Source of the DNA: Bryopsis sp. KO-2023
Taxonomy: Eukaryota; Chlorophyta; Ulvophyceae; Bryopsidales; Bryopsidaceae
DNA length: 64,000 bases
Assembly (NCBI GenBank): GCA_030272585.1
Contig: BSYQ01000003.1
Coordinates: forward strand, 7,502,001 to 7,566,000
Direction of reading: 5' to 3'
The translations under genes were made by a program, and so were the position numbers. Within the stretch, counting starts at the first letter, position 1. Every line of letters starts with the position of its first letter. The notes beneath the pieces are model-generated. The model saw nothing but the letters and a program-made list of their open reading frames with translations. It was not told the origin of the DNA and did no database searches. Shown piece by piece: positions 20,767 to 31,775 of the stretch.

Positions 20767-21105
20767 CAGTGTATATTTTTGTGGCCCATTGTGGCCCTTT
20801 TGGCCCATTTTGGCCCCCAAACAAATCAGAATGGCAAATTCTGGGGCCACAAAAGGGCCACATTCACCCAAACTTTGTAAGGCCAGGGCCACATCCAAGA
20901 AATCAATCGAGTTTCCACAAAAATCAAAACCAACAACATTAAGTAAATGCTATATAAACACCAAGCCTTGTAATTTCTGTTTTTTAAGTTGGGGCCACAT
21001 TCTATTTTTTTCGGACAAATTGGGCCACAAAAGGGCCACAACTAGATGAAATGGCCAAATTCAGGGCCACTTTGGGGCCAGTGAAATCGAAAAAAAAATA
21101 CACTG
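20767..21105 (+). mobile_element. MITE R, non-autonomous hAT derivative
   Basis: 339 bp, direct orientation relative to MITE L, ends CAGTGTATATTTTT and AAAAATACACTG, same subterminal GGCC repeats. Left flank GAGCTGTC, right flank GTGAGCCG. The right flank equals the left flank of MITE L, 9.3 kb away. Confidence 0.88.
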
Positions 21106-21113
21106 GTGAGCCG
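21106..21113. repeat. 8-bp target duplication of the composite unit, right copy
   Basis: GTGAGCCG follows the right end of MITE R and continues as ATTCTGATCATTTCTTGCCG, which matches the right half of the empty-site-like sequence at 27,056-27,089. Confidence 0.8.
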
Positions 21114-24100
21114 ATTCTGATCATTTCTTGCCGAATTTTGAAGGTGGGAGATGGTCCAGCTCGACATCGAGGTGCAGAGGAAGGTTTTCTGCCATCTGCT
21201 GGTGGGTTGGGACCAGGCGTTCGGCATAGAGCGTTTCTCTGCAATTCGACTCGCCGACCAAGGGATGGATATAAAAAATTTCCTCTCTGCACTTTTATTA
21301 GCAGGGGGGGGGGGCAGTCTGAGAAGGATTTAAAACACAGCAGCATTTCATTGCAACAAGAGCATTTAAAGGAAGATACGTTAATGTATCTTCCCTTAAA
21401 TGCACAATTTCCACTTCTCCTTGTCACACTGACATTAACCCAGATCTATTGAACGACAAGAGAAGATTTTCGAAAGAATTTAGTTCGCTGTTTTTAAAGA
21501 AGTCGGTATTGACTCTTTTTTTTTTCTATCAGTCTGAGAGGCGCATCTTGTAGTCTTCAAGTAAGGAGAAGTTGTGGATCAGATCCATCAAGAAAAAAAA
21601 TCCCCCAAAAATAATTAATTGCCAGCTATGCATTAAAGCAACTATGACAGTTTGCATTTGATTTTGAAAACGATGACTTTCGAGTCATCGAGTATTCCTC
21701 AAAAAAACACTTAGAAACAGGAAAAAAAACCAAACTTGCAAAACTTACAGACAGAAATGCGCTCTGCATATTGCAAGAAGCCTAATGGAAAGCCAACCAG
21801 CAACAACACTGAACAAAATTCTGGAAGAAGCCGGAGAATTGTTCTCTTGATTTTATTTCTAGATTGCATTTTTATTTTTTCAAAAATATGCTACGAAATG
21901 TTATTGGATCCGTTCAATTTCTGCGCCCCTCCTGTCTGTAAAAACCTGTCTGTGGGGTGGGGAATCATATCTGAGTTTGGGAGTTTACCTAGCGTTTTCG
22001 TGTTTTTGCTGTGATTGTAATTGCGTTTTCGTGTTGGAGGATCCAGGGGGCTGTTGGAGTTTTGGTGTCGTTGAGTATATGATAAGACTCAATCAAAATC
22101 TTACAAACACCTTCACGTTTCACCACAATTAATAGTTCCAAATCCAGTGGGACAGTAACTAACATCAAACTGTCAGTCCTCCAGTCAATCCATTAGCCTA
22201 ACCCTTGCAACTAGATCATTGGTTAGAGCATCTGGGACATTGAGATCCCAAATGGGCGTTTCGTGACATTACGAACTGTGTATGGAAAATCCGATACAGT
22301 AGATAAGTAGAGAGCGGGAGTTAGCGCTGCCAACGCAGCACGACGGCCAAATGTCGCAGCGAAAACATTCTTTTCGTGGCTGCGATTGGCTGGTGCTGCT
22401 TTCTTGAGGCCGCAGCGCTCGAAAAAAAAAAAAATCCAGTTCACAAATGATATTAGGCACAGGCTGCTTTGTGGAGCGTTTGTGTGGGGTTTGTGATGAA
22501 ACAAAAATAATCTTGGTTTTTTCCATGGTTCTGTCCATATGGGTTTTTTTTCAGACCTTAAGGTAAGGTCAAACAGCTGACTGCTGGATAGAAAATGATG
22601 ATGAACTCATCTCCAAAGCAATTGTTTCGAGGACCCTGCTTTCACAATTGATTGCAATGAAAGATCTTATTTGCAATCCAATCAACATCCTCTAGCCCAG
22701 AATAGATGGATGGTGTGTTTGAAACAACAGTCCTCATGTTTGTCCTGATGTTCTCTGAAAAACAAGAATTCAGGGAAATATGGGCATGAGAATGGGCCAA
22801 AATTGAAACCACAAAACTTTCGAGTTTTGAAAAGGCCATCACAGTTCCAACACTTTTCAGAGCAGCAAACAATCATCTATTAAAAAATCTCCAAGTCCAG
22901 TTTACATGAAATACTTCCTCCCCTCACAACTCACAGCCCTGGTGAATCCACATGAACCCCCCACCCCCAGCGATTCTCAAGACAACACCACTCATCCAAT
23001 CAATGCTCCCATTTTTGTCATTTTTGTCTCCAGTTCACCACAGATTTTTAAGGATGCGGCCCTCCAGATTCTTACAATCCACATGTCTATTTCTTCCTCA
23101 TGGTTTCTTTTCTTGGCTCTTTTTTTACATATTTTTTTATCATAAATCAAAAGATCAACACCAGAAAAGCAAACTCAATCATTCTTTTGTTTCTTTTGCT
23201 CCTTTTTTTTCTCTTCGCACTTTTAGTCTTTTTATAACACAATTGTTTTCCCCCAACTCCTTTTTTGTAAAAGTTAATTTCACTACTCTTCTTTTTATTT
23301 AAACAGCTTTTTCTCGACGTCAAAAAGCTGAAAAGACCTGATTTTGACCAGCAAAAAAATTTCAAGCAGAACAGATCGCTGTAGACACCCACCAATCTGG
23401 CATACAATACACTAACCCATTCAGCCTCCTCCACGACTGCCCACTCTATCTAACCATCAGATCCACAAAGATACATAAAATAAATCTCATCTGAATCCCA
23501 ATCCGTCTTCATGTCAGTCTACCTCTCATTCAAGCCATAAAGCCTCACCGCACCATCCATACTGATTCCCATTATGTATTTTTCGCTGATGGCGTCACAT
23601 CGCTGGGCAATCCACACTCTCCACAAAATCATTCTCCATCTCTTGCTTCCGAGGAGTTGAATTTCTAGCTTCTCTTCAATATGGAGTGTTCTGTCCAATT
23701 TGTGATTGGTGTGCAGCAACTAGCTGTCTGACATGGTGCCCAAATCTCGCATCGGTACCTTCATGCACACTCCAGCACACGTGTCGATTCTTTTGCTTGG
23801 TAAAAACGCTGTTGCTTTATTGCTTTACTTTATGAGGTACTCTAGAGTTCCAGATCTGGTGCTCACCTTCTTGGAATGTTTTTCTAGGGTGCCTGGACAG
23901 GGATCAAGAAGGACACTTTGCACAACAAAGCAGTTTCTGGGAGTGCTGGCTCAGAACAGAAGCTTTGTCCCGGACATAAAACATTGTGCGGAGTGCGACA
24001 GTGAATTCAAAGAGTTCTTTTCTGGAAGAGGGTTTTTTGTTTATTTTATGCCGATGTGTATCTTGCTGGTCAATGCATATTGTATTGCATGTATTACAAG

Positions 24101-24640
24101 AAAATGAGATTAGAATGCAAACGATTGAGATGCATTTCCCACTTATCCTGGACATCTCTTTCTATCACTTCTATCACTTTCTATCAACATTCTCAGGTCT
24201 GTTCAAAGGGCCGCAGAGAGTCCAACCTAACCTATCCAACCTGAGATGATAACTAAGATGTTTGCTGGGAACCCAGGAATTTGATATTGATATTTTGAAC
24301 TGTGAATAGAAAGCAAAAATCTGCTCTCTTGTTCTGTTTTGTTTTGTGGGGTGGATATTTGATCAAATGGTCCCACCCACTTCAGTTTACCGTGTCATCC
24401 ACATTCAGTGCTTTTGTTAGTGTCTGCGACAAACCCCTCATGTTTGGCTGTTTTACGGAGATTCCACGATAATACAAGAACTATTTCAGATTCATTTTAC
24501 AGAAATAGTTGGAATTTGTTTGAATATGTCCAGAGCAATTTGGGAATCGAACCCTTTCTTGTGGCCCCATCATGACACACTGCTCTTTTTTTTGTTGACG
24601 GAGAAAAAACCTTGCGGTTAAAAAAACTCCAAAAAGAACC
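21114..24640. other. Long stretch without a supportable gene
   Basis: Bases 21,140-21,270 have protein-like frames on both strands (plus strand begins M-V-Q-L-D-I-E-V; minus strand ends ...F-G-K-K-stop) and may be an exon of the gene into which the composite unit inserted. A poly-G run lies at 21,305. At 21,362-21,398 AAGATACATTAACGTATCTT-like inverted sequence can form a hairpin. A 124-codon plus frame at 23,733-24,107 and short minus frames near 23,519-23,719 show no domain. I call no gene. Confidence 0.4.
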
Positions 24641-24649
24641 CACCCCCCC

Positions 24650-25165
24650 AAAAAAGAAAAAAATCCCCTACCCCTACTTTTTCTCAATGTTTTTTTTTTT
24701 TTTCAACCCCCACCCACAACATACAAATGAAAAACTAGCACATGCACTCGCCTCAATTTTTTGTTTTTATTTCCCCATTTTTTCTATTTTTTTCTTTTTT
24801 CCTTTGTTTTTCTTTTCTTCTTTAAGCCCCACCCCCACCCGACACACCCACAGAATTTTTTTCAAAAGCTAACACATGCACTCCCCTCAATTATTTTTTT
24901 TTTATCATCCTTTTCATTCTTTTTTTCTTTTTTTCATTCTTCTTATATTTTTTTCTTTTTTTTTCTTTTTGTTCATTTTTTCTTTGTTTTTCCTTTTCTT
25001 TTTCAAGCCCCACCCCCACCCAACACACCCACAGAAAATTTTCAAAAGCTAACACAGGCACTCCCCTCAAATTTTTGTTTGTTTTTTTTCATGCTTTTTA
25101 TATTTTTTCTTTGTTTTTCTTTTCTTTTGTTTAACCCAACCCCACCCACCCACCCACGGTTGTTG
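24650..25165. repeat. Imperfect tandem repeats of 120-180 bp, pyrimidine-rich
   Basis: A unit made of T-rich sequence, then CCCCACCCCCACCC, ACACACCCACAG, a stretch like CAAAAGCTAACACATGCACT and CCCCTCAA recurs about every 120-180 bases (C-rich blocks near 24,706, 24,826, 25,005 and 25,135). The long open frame across it codes for Phe/Pro runs and is a by-product of the repeats. Confidence 0.75.
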
Positions 25166-25445
25166 TCGAATTACGACCGCCTCCTCTGATGCTCATCATA
25201 TTCGTCGGCTCCCTGATTCCAGAATCAAACAAGTGAGGGGCACGCATTTTCCTTCCAGGTGTTTTTTACCCCAGAAATATTTTGGATTAAAGTTCCGTGG
25301 ATGGTGTCCTAATTGGATCCAACCGATCGCTCCTCACAGGAAATGACCTCAAATATAATAGAGAGAGAGAACGAATTTGAAATTTTTGCTTCTTCCCCCT
25401 TTTGGACTGCAGTTCAACTTTTTCGTTTCGATGGTTTGCCACATT

Positions 25446-26574
25446 TCACCCTACCGCTGAGAAAGTAAAGGGTAGCGTTGGTGGATGTTTTTTTTCCTCC
25501 TCCACAACCTTTCGCTGTAGTTCCTTTTCTTGATTCTCCAACATGTCTTGCCTGTGGACAGGAAAAAAATTCCTGTTCAAGGTTTGGTTCCACATAAATC
25601 ACAATTATGGAAATGACAACACATCTGGATCAGCCATGACACAATTTTCAAGTTTCCTCTATTCGGGAGCTTGACTTTTTCTTCCTCTCTTACCATCTTT
25701 GCAGAGCTTCCCTTTCCTGAGCCAACTGACCTGACAAGGTGATTTTTTCAACCTCCAGGTCAGCTCTGATCTCCTCCTGAGGAGAAGAAATAAAAAATAA
25801 TAATAATTTCCCAATGAATTTATTTATTTATTTATTTATTCATTCATTCATTCCTTCATTCCTTCCTTCCTTCCTTCCTTCCTTCCTTCCTTCCTTCCTT
25901 CCTTCCTTCCTTCCTTCCTTCCTTCCTTCCTTCCTTCCTTCCTTCCTTCCTTCCTTCCTTCCTTCCTTCATTCATTCATTCATTCATTCATTATTTATTT
26001 ATTTATTTATTCATTTACAGTTTGAATGCAAAAACAGAATTTGGACGAGTCTCCCCTTCAGGAAATTATTTGGCTGCCACAAAATTTTGCCGTTAATAGA
26101 CCCTGAATGCAATAAATGACCCCAAACTAATTTTCAGATACAAAATTGCAATGGAACTTTTGAGGATGATTGATGATATATATACCTGTTCGTTGTACAA
26201 TCTCATTTGTCTTGACACCAGGCTTCTCTCTCTTTGCTTGAGACCCTTCTCGAATCTCCTCAGTTCCCTTTCCTTGGCAGCAAGTTTGTCTCCCCTCCTC
26301 TGGAAAAACCAAACACATTTGATTTGTTTGGAATTTTTTAGATTCATCAACATGGAAAATCAAGTCCAGCAGAGAGAGGGAAACTCCACCTTTCGCCACC
26401 AGATGCTCAGACAGCACTCGAGGGACGTCCAGAAAATTGCAAACAGAATAACGTGGATGTGCCTGCGCAGAGAATGTAGAAAAAACACTTTTTCAACGCC
26501 GTCCGACAGCTACGACTTTTTTTGAGCAAGGCGAGGTCTCACGTTTCAAGGACTGCGAACGCGGTGGCCACCAT
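25446..26574 (-). CDS. Small membrane-anchored coiled-coil protein, five exons
   Basis: 135 residues. Exons (minus): 26,574-26,543; 26,462-26,390; 26,299-26,186; 25,776-25,694; 25,551-25,446; all junction phases agree. Residues about 12-32 form one hydrophobic, Trp/Cys-containing segment (I-H-V-I-L-F-A-I-F-W) followed by W-W-R-K-R-R, suggesting a single membrane span with a basic cytosolic edge. Residues about 36-120 are almost wholly charged helix (R-E-L-R-R-F-E-K-G-L-K-Q-R-E), a predicted coiled coil, ending in a short Pro-rich tail. I recognise no family. Exon 5 is also open in another frame, but phase favours this one. Confidence 0.65.
25815..26012. repeat. Compound microsatellite (ATTT)n(ATTC)n(TTCC)n(ATTC)n(ATTT)n
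   Basis: A near-palindromic order of tetranucleotides: TTTA units, then ATTC, about 28 tandem CTTC units (about 25,857-25,966), then ATTC and ATTT again. The open frame across it encodes S-F-L-P repeats and is not a gene. It lies in intron 3 of the coiled-coil gene. Confidence 0.95.
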
Positions 26575-27829
26575 TTCGTCTCCGTTTCAGGCCGATGGAC
26601 TTCAAAGTGCTCCACAGGTCAAAACAAAAGGCGCGCAGGTGAACGGCGTCAAAGACGACTTCGCCTAAGTGCGGTCGCCTCGGCTGGACGGTTGGAGCAG
26701 TTGGCGTCCGTCTTTCCATGCGTTTCTGTCATGAACAGCAAGGGGCGTGCAGGAGTCGAACCCGAAGCAAGCAGCCGCGCCACCCCACCTTTGCCAGTCT
26801 GAGTCCAAACTCAAAAACCGAATGAGGCGAGAGAGCGACGGCGGACACAAACATACAGCGACGACCAGGGACGTCGCCGCCACCAAGAAACAGCCCTGTG
26901 CTTCTCTTGAAAACGAATTCGTTTCGAAGTGGAGCATGGATAGATAGCAGACAGGGCCACCAGAAAAATCAAGAAGGAGAGTCCAAGAGGGCGTTCGTGC
27001 TCGTAGCAGAGCTGGTGGCGGCGCCAAGCACTTGAGGAAAAACGTAATTCCCCTCGTGAGCCGATTCTGATCATTTCTTGCCGAATTTTCAAAGGGGGAT
27101 ATGTGGGATACTCCTTCGGTTTGCTTGATGTTTGTTTGTTTGTTCGGTTTGCTTAATCTATTGTGATCTTTCAGGGCATTCCAAAATTGAGATCCAGATC
27201 TGGATGAAAAGAATTGACCAGAGGTGAGGCCAGGTGATTGGCTTCTTGTGGCAAGATCACTTTATAATATTACACTTCCCGAGTCACTCCATCCAAGCTA
27301 TCTTCAGGAGCACCCACCAAATGGAGGGTCGCTGTCGAGTTGAAAGGGATGTGTGTATTAGCTGACACAATCCATAATTATTACTGCAACATTTATAGAG
27401 AGGGAATGGCTGATGATTCATCATAAGCTTGCACAGCAAAAATTTCCCCACCCAGTTAAGCGAGTGAAATTTTCCAAAATTCATTAAAAAGAACACCCCA
27501 TGCGATGGTACAAAACCCACACAGCAAAACTCCACAGGCGGAAAGAAAGCGAAAAAAAAAAAAGAAAAAAAAAAGAAAAAACGATGGATTTGGAAAAAAA
27601 AAACGAGATGCAATCAAAAATTGGTCCCCAAAACTCCATCGTTAGATTAATTGCACGGAAAATAAAAGAAAGAAGAGAAGCAAAACACGCAAGATTCCCT
27701 GGAGAAGAAAAAAGGAAAAAAAAAACCAAGCAAGCTCCAGGTACACACACTTGCGAAATGAGAAGAAAAAAAAACGATGGCACAGGTGCCTTTCTCTCCT
27801 CTTCTTTTTTTTGAATGAAAATTGATCGT
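26575..27829. other. Spacer with the empty-site-like repeat; no gene called
   Basis: 26,575-27,030 is GC-richer than its surroundings and has frames on both strands (plus 26,747-26,947; minus 26,665-27,092) without recognisable domains; it may contain 5' exons or untranslated sequence. 27,100-27,829 is AT-rich with A tracts and frames of low complexity. Confidence 0.4.
27036..27089. repeat. Paralogous empty target site of the composite hAT unit
   Basis: The first 28 bases match the 29 bases left of MITE L and the remainder, from GTGAGCCG (27,056-27,063), matches the sequence right of MITE R, with a handful of mismatches. Here the two halves are contiguous and GTGAGCCG is present once. It therefore looks like a second copy of the target without the insertion. 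Confidence 0.75.
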
Positions 27830-29238
27830 TTAACTCTCCTTGGCAATAACCAAGGTCATGTCTGTCTCACAGACAAGATCCTCTCCAACATAGCACTCTC
27901 CATGGGACTTGCAGATGCCAAATCTTTTGTTAAATTTCGTGATTTCAACCTTCATCATCTGGACATCAGAATAAAAAACAAACCATGAAGCCATCAAAAT
28001 TAGCTTAAACTATTGATCTGTTTGGGTATGTACATTTCAGTTGGCAAAACAAAGAAACAGGGATGGCATTGCCAGGAAAGAAGTGCTCAAGGCCTGAATC
28101 AAACGTGGATGTGCTATGTCATGCTTTGGGTTCAAATTTGACCTCGTTCTGTACATGTCATCCCCATAAATCGATGCTATGCTGGACTTTTGTTAGTTCA
28201 GCTGGGAAGGGGGTGCAGCCCAATGAAAAAAAAAACCAAAAAAAACTGAACATATATATATGAAAAGAAAAACATCATACCAAAGTGTCGCCTGGCACAA
28301 CCGGTTTTTTGAATCGGCATTTCTCGATTCCTCCAAAGAAAAAGTTGCTTTTTGCCGTATCATCAGCACCCTCCAAAACAAGAATTCCACCTAACTGGGC
28401 CAAGGCTTCCACTTGCAAAACGCCTGATACCAACGACAATCACTTCTCAAAATCAATTGCAAATTCTTGAATTCTTAAGGATACTCACTGATTATTTGCA
28501 GCAGACAAAAGGGTGCCATCCTAAAAACATCTTTCTTTTCAGGTTTTTCTTTCCCTTATTTTCTTGCTTTTTTTTGTTGAACTTCTTGAGGCATTTCTTT
28601 CAGTAAGAAAAAGAAAAACTTTCAGAAATTTTTGATGCAAACATATTGGTGAAGGTTTTTTGTTGCATAATAACTTGTTTTTGCACTCTTTTCTTTATTT
28701 TTTATTTTTTTTCCCTCGTGGCTTACCTGGCATGATTGCCCTCTCTGGAAAATGTCCTGGGAAAAAATTGTCATTGATTGTTACATTCTTGTAGCCAACA
28801 ATGGATTTGCCTTTCTGAATCTCAACCACTCGGTCGACCAGAAGAAAAGGAAACCTGTTGGTCACCAGATTTCATAATCAGATATCCATTTTCAATTCAA
28901 ATATGCACAATGCTGGATGCCTTCAGAACAATGCGAAAAAATAAGCTTTTCTTGGAAAAGAAGATAGTCGTCAAGGCCGACCTGTGAGGGAGAATATTCA
29001 TGATCTCGTCGATGTTTTTTACTGGTTCGAACGCGGTGGACGACTTCTCCAAACCAGGTGCACTTTCCTCCCCTTCCGCGCGAACCACGTGAATGGAGCG
29101 AGTCTGTCGCGTTGGGAGTCGCATCCTGGCTCCCACGAGGCCAAGCTGGATGTTGCGGGAACCAGAAACGGGGTTCCGCGCGTCCCGAGCTCCGGCGGCG
29201 CCGTGTGTTTGTGAAATCACGCAACGAAGAGACGCCAT
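27830..29238 (-). CDS. fabZ: (3R)-hydroxyacyl-[acyl-carrier-protein] dehydratase FabZ, plastid-type
   Basis: Dehydrates 3-hydroxyacyl-ACP in type II fatty-acid synthesis, expected in the plastid stroma. 218 residues in four exons (minus): 29,238-28,982; 28,854-28,727; 28,423-28,281; 27,958-27,830. Residues 1 to about 60 are Arg/Ser/Ala-rich without acidic residues at the start, a transit-peptide-like leader (M-A-S-L-R-C-V). The hot-dog domain follows, with [13 protein letters not shown], the catalytic H120 in F-P-G-H-F-P and E134 in V-E-A-L-A-Q, 14 residues apart as in E. coli His54/Glu68. I chose the ATG at 29,238; the open frame extends upstream only from non-ATG codons. Shares a 335-bp upstream region with SAICAR synthase. 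Confidence 0.95.
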
Positions 29239-29573
29239 TGGCAATGGGACTGCGTGGAGCCGGGAGAATAGAGGCAATACGTTCGAAACGGAACTTGCTG
29301 GGGAAGGGAAACACTGGCTGGCCAGGAAGATAGACAAAATGGGTGGAGCTGAGAGATCACGTGATCATCGCTCTATTTTTAGGGCTACTGCGGGACGTAC
29401 ATATCAACTTGGGACAGATTGCGCCAGCAATTCTCCCCAGAATGAAGTCTGCCGCCGTTGGGACCTGCACACAAACTGTCGGCGATAGACGTCGACTTGG
29501 AGCTAGGCGCCCGGCTCCACGTTTGATATGTCGATCCAGGTGGGTTGATCTGCAACGAAAGCTTCTTTTTTTG
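29239..29573. promoter_or_regulatory. Bidirectional promoter region of fabZ and SAICAR synthase
   Basis: Start codons of two divergent genes are 335 bases apart. It contains a TCACGTGATC palindrome (about 29,356) with a central CACGTG, an E-box/G-box core bound by bHLH or bZIP factors in many eukaryotes. Whether it acts here is inference. Confidence 0.45.
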
Positions 29574-31488
29574 ATGCTTCGCGCGAGGCTGAGCTTTCTG
29601 AATGCGATCTGCTGTGTTGCTCTGCGTAGCGCCACCCCGACGAGAGATCTGGTTAGGCCTGAAATAAACGATGCAATCGAGCACGCGTTGGATTCTTGCT
29701 TGACGACTACGGACCTTCCGTGGGGAACGAGAAGGCAGGTGTGACGCTTTTGTCCTTTGTACCGAAAACATAGCAAGAAAATTCAAATGAAAATCCATTG
29801 TCTGTAATTTATCCAACCGGCCAGAAAACACGGAAACACGGATCCAGCCTTATATTTTTGTCGCACCCATGAAAACTCTGACCAGAAAAAAAATGAATCA
29901 CCTAAATCGAATTTGATCTGACTTCCAGGGAAAAGTGAGGGATACCTATGACTTGGGGGACAAACTAGCAATCGTCACAACTGATCGACAGAGTGCCTTT
30001 GATCGAATTCTGGCCTCGATTCCATTCAAAGGCCAAGTTTTGAATCAGGTCAGTTCATGGTGGTTCAACAAAACATCAGACATCGTCCCCAATGGCTTGC
30101 TGTCTGTTCCGGACCCCAATGTCTCGATAATGGACAAGGTAGATGTCTTTCCAGTGGAATTCGTTATGAGGGGATTCATGACAGGTGCGGCGGTAACAAG
30201 GTTCGATTTTTGATCAATGTTCAATTTAAGTGAATTGTCTTCAAGGTCTTTTTGCTGGACTGCCTCCATTGATTGGAAAACTGTCTATGATTTACAAGGG
30301 AAAAGTCATTGCAAGCTATTGATATTGAGAGAGTGGAAAAGCCTGGTCGAAAGGAATAAGATCTGGTCCAAATTATTCATAACCTTCCCCCCCTCCTCAA
30401 TGCCTCTTGTACAGCAATATGTATACAGTGTATATATATATATATTCACCAATCTTATATAATTAATCAAAATTTGGGTTGATGATTGGCTGCACAGGAT
30501 CTACGGAAACTTCATTATGGACGCATTACAAGAATGGAAGTCGCAATTATTGTGGAAACGCTTTCCCAGATGGCCTGACGAAAAACAGCAAGCTGGAATC
30601 AGAAGTCTTGACCCCTACCACGAAGTCTGAAACTAGGGACGTGCCTGTGAGTGCTGAAGAAATTTTAAACCGGGGATTGATGACTGAAGAAGATTGGGAA
30701 ATCACAAGCACCTTTGCAAAAAAATTGTTTTCCTTCGGAGGGCAAGAGGCTTTGAAAAGGGGGTTACTGTTGGTCGACACGAAATATGAGTTCGGCAAGA
30801 CTAAGGAAGGCAAAATCGTGGTGGTCGATGAGGTAAGATGACGGCAAATGTCAGTGCTGAAGGTGAAGCACAGTTTTATTTTGCTGAATTGTTCGTGTTG
30901 TGCTGTAGGTTCACACACCTGATTCAAGCAGATATTGGCTGAATGACTCGTACATGGAACGACATATGGCTGGAGAGGAGCCAGAAAGTATCGACAAGGA
31001 GTTTTTGAGGCTGTGGTTTAAGGATCATTGTGATCCCTACAAAGATGAGGTAGGTTTCAGCATCAAAGTAATTTTCGACTATGTCAGTCAGCAAGGATTT
31101 GTTTTCGAATGCAAAAAAAATGATGCGGGTCATTTTCTTAGCAAACCTTTGTGTAGTAACATGCTTGCGATAAGAAAATCGATGGTATTTTTTCAGCTCA
31201 GTTAAATTGTCTGCAACAGGGGAGGATTAATGGTGGAATGGAATTGCCCCTGAAAAAGTCGCGGGTTGCTTGTGGTTGTGGGGTTTATTAAATTCTTGAT
31301 CCAACTAAATGTGTGTCATTTTTTTTCTCAAGGTTTTGCCTGAGGCTCCAGCATCATTGGTTGAAGAATTGTCGCGTCGGTATATTTTGCTGTACGAAAA
31401 GATCACGGGGGAAGAGTTTGAATTGCCTGATCTTTCAGAGGATCGAAACTCCAGAATCGTATCGAATCTATCTGGGGTTGTAAAGTGA
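29574..31488 (+). CDS. purC: Phosphoribosylaminoimidazole-succinocarboxamide synthase (SAICAR synthase), plant-type
   Basis: Joins CAIR and aspartate with ATP to make SAICAR, a step of purine synthesis. 350 residues, five exons: 29,574-29,738; 29,929-30,184; 30,498-30,832; 30,909-31,049; 31,333-31,488; phases agree. The domain starts at G-K-V-R-D-T-Y-D-L-G (ATP-binding region), then T-T-D-R-Q-S-A-F-D-R, L-N-Q-V-S-S-W-W-F, E-F-V-M-R-G, D-T-K-Y-E-F-G and D-E-V-H-T-P-D-S-S-R-Y. The order and length fit the single-function plant enzyme rather than the animal PAICS fusion. The N-terminal 45 residues are variable; in plants this enzyme is plastid-targeted, and a leader here is possible but short. 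Confidence 0.96.
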
Positions 31489-31775
31489 GAATCTATCTGT
31501 TTTCAAATCCACCAAACAAACTTCAAGTGCAAATGAAAAAAGAAAAATAGCCTTCAAACGCTCATTTACACTGTGGACAGGCTATAGACAGGCATCGGAC
31601 TCCCAGCCTGGATGTAATGCATTTGTAAAATAAAACCAACTGAGAGCGTTCTACAATTCGATGGTATGTTAAATATGAAAGAGCTTCAACACCATAAGCA
31701 GAAGAAATGATATTCTGGAATCGTTTTGTCGACCCAAACCACCACCAGCCGAAATCCAAGCAAGCTCCGAGTTTA
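31489..31775. other. Convergent 3' ends of SAICAR synthase and the CFAP97-like gene
   Basis: 287 bases between two stop codons on opposite strands. AT-rich; no feature beyond expected untranslated sequence. Confidence 0.5.

Noticed and set aside
22223-22538. Two overlapping minus-strand frames of about 90 codons
   Set aside because: No domain, overlapping in different phases, no splice partners found.
24612-25189. Long overlapping frames rich in Phe and Pro
   Set aside because: They arise from the T-rich and C-rich tandem repeat units.
25814-26119. 101-codon frame of S-F-L-P repeats
   Set aside because: Translation of the TTCC microsatellite.
29238-29337. N-terminal extension of FabZ to 29,337
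   Set aside because: The extension is open but its first codon is TTG; the first ATG in frame is at 29,238.
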